Shown: piece after piece, positions 8,950 to 18,834 of the stretch | Layout: every line of letters starts with the position of its first letter | How positions within the stretch are numbered: position 1 is the first letter of the stretch | NCBI GenBank assembly: GCA_019217005.1 | Contig: JAHBNG010000046.1 | Coordinates: 1-64,000, forward strand | Reading direction: 5' to 3' | Source of the DNA: Chloroflexi bacterium TSY | GTDB lineage: Bacteria; Chloroflexota; Anaerolineae; Caldilineales; Caldilineaceae | DNA: 64,000 nucleotides | Translations under genes and position numbers: made by a program | Notes under the pieces: model-generated | Database searches by the model: none | Seen by the model: only the letters and a program-made list of their open reading frames with translations | Told to the model about the DNA's origin: nothing

Positions 8950-9994
8950 GGTCTATACTGAAATCAGTTTCAAAACGGAGCTTTTATGGGTCCTATCTGA
9001 GAGGCAAACCCCGATTCTCAAGTTGATCCGAATATAGTTTCCTATTTTGTAGAGAAATTCTTGTTGTGCTTGATTTTTCCTTGTTCCACCTACTGGGCAC
9101 TGGTTTAGTTGAGTTTGTAACCAGAGAGGGTCTACCTGACAGAAACAAATAGAACTGAGCCAGTGCCACCTGCTAAAGATTTCAGCATGTATCTCCAAGA
9201 AAATTTCGTTAATACACCAAGATCGGTGTTGCTGGCGACGTTGGCGTCCGCGCAAGCACCGTCGCAACTGTTAGTACTTCTGTTTTTATGGAAACGATAT
9301 CTGGATCGACTGTTTGTATAGGCGTGTCAGTTTCACACGAGGCAGAAACGATTTCACCAGTTTCAGTCGGGGATGGCGTGGCTGTTGTTCTAATGACGGC
9401 TGTTGGTGCATCGATAAATATAGGAGTTGGAACGAGTTCAGGAATGCTTCAGCCTGTAGTTCGACTTCTAGTGGGTAAGTGTCATACCTCAATACATCGT
9501 TCACAGCATAAGTGGAAAACCGTCAATGGATCGTTCAACACCATAACAAAGAAACCGTCAATAGATCGTTCACAAATGTGTAAAATCTCTGTAAATCCAG
9601 AGAGGATTGGCAACCATAGCCACCAAGGAAAATGTATGAGTACACAAGTGACAAGCTAGATACGAAATCAAAGGTCGGGAAGGCTCAATAACCCACTTGC
9701 ATACGCCGAAGAAGCTGCTCAATGGTCAGAAACGCTCTATCTGTGAAGCAGGCTGAGCCAACAAAAGTGGAACAATCTGAAATTGTTATGCCTTTTCTCA
9801 GTAATCCGACCGTCTCCTGACTTAGAAGGAGGCGGGCGTGCTCGTCAGCGAGACTGACTCGATACACGGTTATGTCTTTTGAACCTCTCATCATTGAGAC
9901 ATAAAGTGCTTCATTTTGTCTTGAGATTGTGAGCAGCTCACATACCTGCACCTAGAGTCAAATCATCTCTTGTCTCGACTGAGATCCGAGTACC
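8950..9994. other. Decayed region with inverted duplication of a WD40-gene tail
   Basis: The minus strand at about 9230-9470 reads as a Pro/Thr-rich string (TPTSPATPIL and similar) like the tails of the adjacent WD40 genes, but it is interrupted by stops. A 19-bp perfect inverted repeat, TCAATAGATCGTTCACAAA (9558-9576) and its complement (10002-10020), encloses about 425 bp. A near copy, TCAATGGATCGTTCA, lies at about 9521-9535. A minus-strand frame at 9685-9951 (88 codons) has no recognisable motif. I see no intact gene. Confidence 0.4.
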
Positions 9995-10512
9995 TCACTC
10001 TTTTGTGAACGATCTATTGAGATACGACAGGTAATCGGTGGCTGCCAAAGGTGACTCACCAATTGCTGTGGACGTTGCTAACGGTGATAATAATGGCGAC
10101 ATAGCAACTGGCGTTTGTACGAGTAATGGCGAAAAGGATGTTGAAGTTGGGGTCGCCATCAAAGTCGGTGTCCGAGATGGTATAGAAACAGGTATCAAAG
10201 TAAGAGTAGGCGAGGAAGTCGGTCTGGGTATTGTTAATTCATCCCAAGGCAAATCTGAGCAAGTTGAGCGATAGGCTTCGGTCCTTGGCATATGTGCATT
10301 CCATTCCCTTTCTGTCAGGTCACGACTGACGATATGATAAGCCAATTATACTAACTCATTCATACTTCGCCACCACAATTGCCCCAGATACGGAATGTGT
10401 TATGGGCACTTCCGGCGGCCAGGCGGCTGTCATCAGGACTGCAGACCACTTCATTGACGGGACCCTAGTGTTGGAGGAGATTGAGCGGACAAGGTATAAG
10501 GGATGAGCGTAG
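9995..10512 (-). pseudogene. Remnant of a WD40 STAND paralogue (C-terminal end)
   Basis: Reading leftward, about 10510-10372 encodes one degenerate WD40 blade (CSPDDSRLAAGS then FRIWG) with in-frame stops. From 10345 it continues as IVSRDLTEREWNAHMPRTEA and STCSDLPWDELT, closely matching the C-terminus of the large WD40 gene that ends at 10688 (IVSRDLSEKEWSIYMPSTE, STCSDLPW). A Pro/Thr/Ser-rich tail follows. This shows that a second WD40 gene once stood in tandem and has been reduced to its 3-prime end. Confidence 0.65.
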
Positions 10513-10687
10513 AGGAGTAAAAATGTCGTAAAATGCGCTTGTTTATTTCATCCCCATTTTGGTGAAAAAATAGCTTACTTTAGCAACATTCGGTCATATT
10601 TGAGTTGCAAACAGTTATGACATTTTCAAATATCTCCTTATTTATCACAACCAGATGATCTATCCCGAAAGATGTGTTTCGGTTTGA
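10513..10687. other. Intergenic, no feature
   Basis: AT-rich sequence between the WD40 gene stop and the paralogue remnant. I see no clear terminator or gene. Confidence 0.4.
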
Positions 10688-13600
10688 TCAATTCGCACTT
10701 TTAGTCGCATTTTGGCTGCTGATTTTCAGATACCAACAGTATCTAGGTACAGGTGTTCCCAGTGCAGTTGGCTTCGAAAGTGTAGGCGAGGTGGTCGGCA
10801 TTAATGTCGTTGACTCAATCCAAGGCAAATCTGAGCAAGTCGAGCGATAGGTTTCAGTACTTGGCATATATATGCTCCATTCCTTCTCGGATAGGTCACG
10901 ACTCACTATACGGCAAGCCGTTGCTACTAGTTTTTTCATGCTTTGCAACCACAGATCCCCCCATAAGTAGACCGTATGATTGGTTTGACGAGGATAGCTA
11001 TCGGAAATGGCTATCTGACTGCCGTTGGGACTGAAGGCCACATCGCTGGATCTATCAGCAGTTGGAAAGAAGGCTAGTTGATTCCCGCTAATACTGTCCC
11101 AAAGCTGAACTGTGGTGCCGCCACTAGCAATGATTATACGGCTGCTGTCACGACTAAAGACAATAGCATTGACGGGATACTCATGTTGGAGAAAGGCCAG
11201 GTGCTTGCTGCTAGCACTGTCAATGAGTCGCGCTATATTATCGTTATTGCTGATAATTAGACGGCTCCCATCTGGACTGAACTCGATAAATGAGCCCCCA
11301 CCTTGGTATGGAAAGATGGCCAGTTGCTCTTTACTAACGGTGTCCCACAGCCGCACCGTATTATCGTTACTAGAAGTAGCCAAGCGGTTCCCATCTGGAC
11401 TAAGAACCACGCGCTTGATAGAAGGATCAGATTGGATGAGAATCAGTTCCTCTCCGCTAATGGAGTCCCATAGCCGTACCGTATTATCGTAACTAGAAGT
11501 GCTCAAGCGACCGCCGTCTGGACTGAAGCGGACAGACCAGAGTCTATCCTCGTGTTGGAGAAGTGCTATCTGCTTCCCACTAACTCCATCCCACAGCCAT
11601 ACCGTATTCGTGTTATCCCATATAACTAAGCGACTGCCATCTGGACTGAAGTCGACTCCGATAATCCTATCCTCGTCTGGGAGGCTAGCCTTTTGCTTCC
11701 TACTGACATCGTCCGACAGCCGCATCGTGTTATTATACTTATCTAGAAAAGTTGCATCATGTCTCTGCTCTGAGAAATGCGGAATGACACTTTTCTGCGA
11801 AACTATATAAAGATTGGGATTCAACAAAATCTCATTTGGTTGACACTGAATGGAATCACAATGGATTTCCAAGACTGGCGAAATATGATCTGCTCCTGAG
11901 GGGAAATTGTACCGGCTAGCCCTATCCGATTTGACATCAATTACACGAGATTCAGTTGAACCGAAATTGGTAGTAGTTAAGCGACTGCTATCAGAACTAA
12001 ATTCCTCTTTATAGATCAAATCCATATGTTGGATAAGAACCGGTTGTCTCCCTCTGCCACTGTGCCACAATCGCACTGTATTATCTACGCTTACGGTAGC
12101 CAAGTAGCTGCCATTAGGGCTGAAGCGGACATACTTGACGTCATCCTCATGCTGGAGGAGAGCCAGTTGTTCTCCGGTAGTACTGTGCCACAGTCGCACT
12201 GTATTATCCGCACTAGCGGTGGCCAGGTAGCTGCCATCGGAACTGAATTCCACTTCATAGATCAAACCTGCATGTTGGCCGAAAGCCAATTGCTCTCCGC
12301 TGGTACTGTCCCATATCCGCACCGTGTTATCGGCACTAGCAGTGGCCAAGCGATTGCCATTTGGACGAAAATCAGCACTAGCGGTCGCCAAACGGTTGCC
12401 ATTTGGACTAAAGGAGAAGGACCTGACGTCATTCTTATGCTGGAGGAGAATTGGTTGTTCCCTACTGGCACTGTCCCACAGCCACGTCGTCCCGTCGTCG
12501 ACGCTTGTGACTAGACGGCTGCCATCTGGGCTGAAACGAATGCGTATGAAGTCATCCTTATGTTTGAGAAGAGCCAGTTGCTCTCCGCTGGTACTGTCCC
12601 ATATTCGCACCGTGTTATTGTTACTAGCAGTGGCCAAGTAGCTGCCATCTGGACTAAATACGACGTCGCTAATCCAATTCTCATGTTGGAGGGGTGCTAA
12701 TTGCTCCCCACTGGCACTGTCCCGCAGCCGCACGACATTATCCATACCCCAGGTCACTAAGTGGCTACCATCTGGACTAAAGTCTACACCTGTAACACTA
12801 CCCCCGTGTCGGAAAAGCGCTAGTTGTTTCCCACTGTCAGTGTCCCACAGCCGAGCCACACGATTGAAACCGATGGCGACTAGGCGACTACCATCTGGGC
12901 TGAAGATGACTTTATCGTAATTAGCAGCCTCAAAGAATGCAAGCGGCTCCCCACTAGTGCTATTCCAGAGCTTCACCTCATAAGCACTTTTGGTTACCAA
13001 GCGATTGCCGTCAGGGCTGAAGATAACGGACTCGACCGAACGACCATGTTGGAAGAGAACTAGCTGCTCGCCGCTGTAACTATCCCACAGCCGAGCCGTA
13101 GTATCGAAACTACCAGTGGCTAGACGGTTGCCATCGGGGGTGAATGCAACATCTGCGACATAACTGTCATGTTGGAGAAGAGCCAGTTGCTCACCACTGA
13201 CACTGTCAGCTAACAAGATCGTATTATTATCACTTTGGGTGACCACGTGTTTTCCATCTGGGCTAAAAACCACAGATCCGACGACATTCTCATGCTGAAA
13301 GCGAGCCAGTTGCTCACCACTGACGCTATCAACTAGCCAGGATGTATTATCGTTACTAAAGGTAGCCAAGCGGCTGCTGTCAGGACTAAATACGACGCCT
13401 GTAACCCTGTCCTCATGTTGGAGAAGTGCTGATTGCTCTCCACTTGTACTGTTCCATATGCGTACCGTATTATCGTCGCTAACAGTGGCCAAATAGCTGC
13501 TATCTGGACTAAATACGATGGATCTGACGACATCCTCGTGTTGGAAGAGTACCAATTTTTCTCCGCTGGTACTCTTCCACAGCCGTACCGTATAATCCAC

Positions 13601-15918
13601 ACTACCGGTCGCCAAATAGCTGCCATCTGGATTAAATACGACATCTGTAATCCCTCCCTCGTGTTGAAGGAGTGCTAGTTGCTCCCCATTGGTACTGTCC
13701 ATCAGCCACACCGTATTATCATCAGCTAGTTGCTCCCTATTAGTACTATCCATCAGCCACACCATATTATCATCAAATGTGGCGAAGCGGCTGCCATCAG
13801 GACTGAATTCGATGGACCATAAACTTTTCCTAAGAATTGCTATAGGTGCTGAATCGATGACCCGACGCAGGGCTTGGTAAACTTCCAAAATGTGTTCGTC
13901 TGCCTCGTAAGATGCCCTTGCCGACTCTATTGCCAACAGTAGACTTAATTCAACGTCTCGATTTACGTCGGAAGATATTAGAGTTTGAGCCGCCAATTGA
14001 CGAGCCAAGGCAATCTTTTTCTGCCGTTCAGCCTCAACTGCTTTCTGATCAGCACGCAATGTTTCGTCTTCAGATTTATCCAGTGCGGCTTGTAGAGATT
14101 TCCCTCGCCCTTCTAAGGCAACATTTTGCTGGTAAATGACAATACCTGCAATGACGGCCATCAGAAGAGCTACAACAACGACAGAGACAATCCACCGCAA
14201 TCTATTTGTTAGAATACGCTGTTGGGCAAGTTCCTTCTGTTGAGCAGCCTCTTTTTCTCCCTGCTCCTTCTCTTCATTTCTCTGGCTGACCTGCAGGAAA
14301 AAACGTTCTAAGTTGTTGAGTTCATCCTTATGATCTTCAGCCCATTCCGCTGCTTGCTCCAGGAGTATACCTCGATAAAGGATATCAGGATCATATTTCA
14401 ATCTCTCCCACTCTTGGGCAGTGTTCGTCAAGCGACGGTGTATGCGCAAGCCTTCTCGATCATCGGCCAGCCACTCGCGCAAAGTTGGCCACTCGCGGAT
14501 CAGGGCTTCGTGTGTGATCTCAACGTTCTCTTGAGAGGTCGTGATGAGCCGCGCATCTGCCAGAATTGTCAGAACCTTTTCCACATTTTGTGCTTCTCGC
14601 GGATTTGCAATCAGTTCGCTCAATGCCACACGACGCCGAGTCTCCTGGGTGCCTTCCCCCAACTCGGTTAGGCGCAAGAAGATGTTACGGGCGATAGCCT
14701 GCTGCGTTGCATTCAGTCTTTTCATGTATACCGTCTCTGCCGTCTGGGCGATAGCACCCTGTAACTGCCCCGATTCGTTATAACCGGTGAAGGTCAGGGT
14801 TCGCCAGCGGCGCCGCTTCCACGTCTCTAACAAGGCGTGGGAGAGCAGGGGGAGAGCGCCTTGTTGGATCTGACCGTTCTCCCCACCACCCACATCGCGC
14901 AGCAGTTGTTCCACCAATCCAGGCTCAAAATCCCACTCATTTTGACGCGCAGGCTCGACGATAGCGCTACGTAGTTCGTCGCTCGTCATAGGGCCGATAT
15001 ATCGTTGGCAATCTTCCAACGCAAACCGCAAGTTGGCAAAAGTAGCGCAGTGGGCATAGAAGTCGGCGCGCAGCGCGATCACAACAGAGAGTGCGCTACC
15101 AGGGAGCGTCGCAGTGAGTAAGTTGTCAATAAACGCCTTGCGGTCGGCCTGGTTTCGACAGAGGGTGAAGGTCTCCTCAAATTGGTCAACGATCAGCAGT
15201 AGACGATCTGCAAGGGGATTCTCTGCTACGAATTGATGGAGATGACGTTGTAAAGTGCATGGCCCTCTCCGTAGCTCATCTATCAAGGTCGACGTGGCTG
15301 TGGGTGCTGCATTATCGCGGGTCAAGGTAGCGGCCAAACTCGTTAGTGGATGGGCTGATGGCGTGATAATGTGGATGGACCAACGGTTGTTGTCTGAGGG
15401 AGCAGTGCTAGTCTCTAGTGGCCTACCCTGTTGCAAAGCCGGTACGAGTCCTGCTCGTATCAGCGACGATTTACCGCTCCCGGAAGCACCCACCACGGCC
15501 AAAAAGCGCTGTTCATCCAGCGCAGCAATCAGCTTTGCTGTCAAAGCTTCGCGGCCAAAGAATAGGTCAGCATCGGCTACATCAAAGTAATGCAGACCCT
15601 TGTAAGGCGGATGACCTGGCCCTGGTTGCTGTTCAATCCGCTTGATCATCTCCGGCAGCAATGCTACCACTTCACTCAAGGTCTCGACACGCAGAACACA
15701 GAATGAGCGACTAGCGTCCGATTCCCAAAATATTTTAGGATTCTCCTGATCCACAACCAGGCCTAGACCGTTGAGAGACTGTTCGTTTGCAACAACAACG
15801 GTGTGAATCCGATCTTTATCGCGCGCGGCGGCTAGTAACTTGGGGAAGCCACCTCTGACGGTCGAAAGTGTTCCCTCTGGTTGAACATATGCCGTGACCG
15901 CCACTCTAGTGAGATTTA
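10688..15918 (-). pseudogene. STAND NTPase with about 22 WD40 repeats, 3-prime part of an IS-split gene
   Basis: The frame opens at the MITE border (first usable codon GTG at 15904). It begins with the second half of a Lon-type S16 fold: AVTAYVQPEGTL, then GGFPKLLAAAR, whose Lys aligns with the Lon catalytic Lys. Next come PPYKGLHYF, a P-loop (VGASGSGKSSLIRAGL), a winged-helix-like region (ITHEALIREWPTL), one membrane segment (VVVALLMAVIAGIVIY) and about 22 WD40 blades (FSPDGSxLAT, TVRLWDS). The tail is Ser/Thr/Pro-rich. The 5-prime half of the same gene lies at 17850-18718, beyond a MITE and an IS. Deleting 15927-17849 restores one frame of 2,036 codons, stop included. Two short in-frame duplications (51 bp near 13675-13776, 42 bp near 12333-12416) mark ongoing repeat turnover. 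Confidence 0.85.
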
Positions 15919-15926
15919 TTTTTTTT

Positions 15927-16030
15927 CAGTAGCAGCAAAAGTCGGGTACAAATTTTTCATGCAAACAGAGGGCTGCTCTAGGATTTCACCCCTTATGGTC
16001 ATTTTTTGTACCCGACTTTTGCCGTAGCTG
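15927..16030. mobile_element. 104-bp MITE sharing ends with the adjacent IS
   Basis: The ends CAGTAGCAGCAAAAGTCGGG and CCCGACTTTTGCCGTAGCTG match the terminal repeats of the IS at 16039-17842. It is flanked by T8 on both sides (15919-15926, 16031-16038) and has no coding capacity. It lies between the halves of the S16-STAND-WD40 gene. Confidence 0.8.
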
Positions 16031-16038
16031 TTTTTTTT

Positions 16039-17842
16039 CAGTTACAGCAAAAGTCGGGTACAGAAATATTATGACAAGTAAATGATTGCGACCAAAAAGA
16101 GATAAATTGAAGACCTCCGGAAGAAAAGGCTAGAATAGGAGAGGCCAAGGAGGTCCGGAAAAATGCGCAAAAAGAAGGAGAAGCAGGTAGAGAAACGATA
16201 CTACCGACCAACAAAGAAGCGCTGTCCGAACTGCAAAAGCAAACTGAAAAGAAGCTATAAATTATGGCATAAGTATCTGGAAACACTGGAGGGCAGATAT
16301 TATGTGGTAAGTCATGGATATCGGTGTCAAATGAGAACTGCTTGCAGCAAGAAGTGGTCTATCGTTCCCAAGAAGCAGAAGAGTTGGGTGTACCCGAATG
16401 CGGTTATGGGTTAGATGTAATCGTCGAAATAGGATACCAACGATTTTGGCATCAACGAAGAGTGGCCGAAATCCATAAAGGCTAAAAGAGCGGATAACGA
16501 TATCTGAAAGACAAGTGCTGAACTTAATCGGTACATTTTTAGCCTTGTTGCGAGCTGGACAGCCAGCGAAGGTAGTAAACCAGCAGAAAAAATGGAAAAG
16601 GTTGGGCGGACTAATCCTCTCCATAGATGGGATGCAACCAGAGAAAGGAAGTCCAGCGCTCTATGTGGTTCGAGAAGTCCAGTTAGACATCACTTTGATG
16701 GCAGAAGTGTTGGAATCAGGGACTCACAAGACTCTGGTTTCAGCACTGTTGGAACCGATAAACGAATGGGAAATCCCTATCAAGGGCATCATCAGTGACG
16801 CCCAGGAAAACATCCAACTTGCTGTTGCTCAAGTGTGGCCGAATTGCCCCCCATCAGACTTGTCAGTTCCATTGCATTAAAGAAGCTGGGCGACTCACTT
16901 ATGCGCTTGACCGTACAATGAAAACTCAACTCAAAAAGAAGCTGCGTGGCTTTTTGAATCGGGTCTACAAAACGGTTCGAGAATTGGCGGAAACCGATCC
17001 CTACAAAGCAGTTCTTTTGCAATATACTCGCTATCTGCGGTTCACTTTATTGACAAGAGGATTGGCTCCTTTTGAATTAGGTGGCTTACAGATGGTTCAA
17101 CAATTAATCACGATTGAAGCATCATTATTACGGGCTCAGGAAAAAGGGGGCATCCGTTACTGACCCACTTAATCAAGATTGCTGGTTTTCATCGTTTTTT
17201 GCACTGTTCAAGCCAACCGCTTACGACGGCAACTTGGGTGGTTGGTGGCACTCCAACGGCTTTTGTCGCCTGACTCTCAAGCCGACGACCAGGTACAGGT
17301 CACTGCTCATTCCGTTGCATCAGCTGTTGATCAATATTTAGTCGCACTGACACAGGATACGACTCTCGATGACGCAGATCGCTCGATTGTTCAGCATATC
17401 AACACAACATTTCGCAACCGTTGGTGGGGCTCTTTGTCTGCTACGATGTCTCGGGTCTTCCTTCCACTAACAATGCCCTGGAGGGCTTCTTTGGCCGCTT
17501 GAAAACCAATCAACGACGTATCACTGGACGCAAAGTGTTAATAACTTCGTCCTTCGCTATGGCTCTTTTGCTGCCTTCGTCGATCCGACTGAAACCAAAG
17601 ACGAATTGCTCTTCCGGCTGCGATCCGTTGACCGGTCCGCTTATTTATTTGAACGGCAACGTTTACATTCGATCCTGGCTGAACGCAAAGATTATTTTCG
17701 CTTTTGCCATCACCTTGATTCAGTCGTTTCTGAACTTGAAATCGCTTGGGAGTCTGCTCTTCTTTCAAATACAAATCGTCATGATTCTGACTCCCCTTCT
17801 AACTCAACATAATAAATTTGTACCCGACTTTTGCTGTAACTG
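16039..17842 (+). mobile_element. Insertion sequence copy A (family unassigned), poly-T target
   Basis: The 1,804-bp element has terminal repeats CAGTTACAGCAAAAGTCGGG and CCCGACTTTTGCTGTAACTG. It is flanked by T8 (16031-16038) and T7 (17843-17849), which I read as an 8-bp target duplication. A nearly identical copy lies inverted at 59459-61251. It interrupts the S16-STAND-WD40 gene. Confidence 0.9.
16163..17812 (+). pseudogene. Transposase of IS copy A, frameshifted
   Basis: The frame starts with a basic segment and a zinc ribbon (RCPNCKSKLKRSYKLW, then YRC...C), typical of transposases with an N-terminal DNA-binding finger. Later fragments, in several frames, contain LILSIDGMQPEKGSPALYVV, ISDAQENIQLAV, LPSTNNALEGFFGRLKTNQR and a C-terminal helical region. 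At least three frame changes are needed to join them (near 16330, 16850 and 17170), so this copy cannot make a full enzyme. The family was not identified; the DG, SDA and NNALEG segments suggest a DDE catalytic core (inference). Confidence 0.75.
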
Positions 17843-18718
17843 TTTTTTTAGATGATTCAAGTCAAGTTCAGTTGACCGATGAGGTGACTTCTGGAACTCT
17901 GTTTTTGAAAGTAATGCCGCCACCCCAAGTGCAAATGCTCCACCAGCAGATCCCCCTTCGACGCGGAAGAGCGGTTGTTCATCCTTTCGGGTTAACCGCC
18001 AACGGATGTCGCTTCGACCCCCCTCTTCCCAGAGCTTCAACGTGTCACGCACCCAGGCAGTGGCGTTCGCCTCTGAGATTTGAAATGCCTGATCCCGGTC
18101 TAAGAAGGACATAGTGTGTGGATGAGGATAGAGAGTGCGTGTCCCTTCATTCCCCAACCACTCCAGCGTCAACGTGGCGGTCACTCCCTATTTGTCTCCC
18201 GTCACCAGCAGTACAGAGATGCTGATCTCCTGCTCGGCAGGTTGCGGAGATCCCCAGAAGTATGTCATCAGATCCCACGCCCACGAAGCACTCAATCGCT
18301 GTGGCCACCTCATGCTGTAAAACGTCTGGCGCACAAGCTCTTGCCATTGTGCTTTGGTCAAGGTCGCCTGGCCGTTAGTCTGGACCGGGGTAACAATGTT
18401 TTGATCAAAGTGTCTCAGTCGCCCATGTAAACTAGCCGTCGCCCTCCAGTTTCGACGGTCGATTTCTGCGATCTCGGCACAGGTCACAATGGCATCTGTA
18501 AAGGTCCACCACTGGCGCATCTGATCGTACCAATCCCCGATAAACGGCTGACTTTCTTTCAATGAGAACCGCGCTTCATTGACCTGACGATCCCTGACCA
18601 TCTCGCGCAGCGCATCAAACAGGAAAGAACCTGTCGCCAACTGTCGCCATTTCTCATAGCTGGCATTGCGCAGTGTCTCCAGAAGTCTCTCTTTATTATC
18701 CTTGTCCATTTCCGTCAT
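17843..18718 (-). pseudogene. Lon-type (S16) peptidase region, 5-prime part of the IS-split STAND-WD40 gene, with nonsense codon
   Basis: The start at 18718 follows GGGAG. The N-terminal domain (YEKWRQLATGSFLFDALREM, FTDAIVTCAEIAEIDRRNW) is clearly homologous to the protein at 23044-23934. A TAG at 18185-18187 interrupts the frame inside a stretch that aligns with no gap to the paralogue (LLVTGDK-stop-GVTATLTLEW). The continuation reaches VEGGSAGGAFALGVAALL, which contains the S16 catalytic Ser motif (GxSAG), and HRSTELDLNHLKK at the IS border. After removal of the IS and MITE the sequence runs directly into INLTRVAVTAYVQPEG of the STAND-WD40 half. Two independent lesions suggest the gene is dead, unless TAG is read through. 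Confidence 0.85.
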
Positions 18719-18834
18719 CTTTCTCCCAACAGCCAGCGAAAGAAATGGGGTGCTGGTCTTCGGTGCGTCGACCTAGCCCGATCTACATTGGTGCTGGCAG
18801 CTGATTGCCATCTATCTATACCAGATTCAGGTGA

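Noticed and set aside
10038..10274. Plus-strand frame rich in Val/Gly/Asp repeats
   Set aside because: It is the antisense of the Thr/Pro-rich tail of the WD40 remnant; no ribosome site or family.
12026..12514. Plus-strand 162-codon frame opposite the WD40 gene
   Set aside because: Antisense shadow of repetitive coding sequence; periodic composition only.
11000..14000. Regularly spaced repeats considered as a CRISPR array
   Set aside because: Spacing and translation show WD40 blades of about 120-130 bp.
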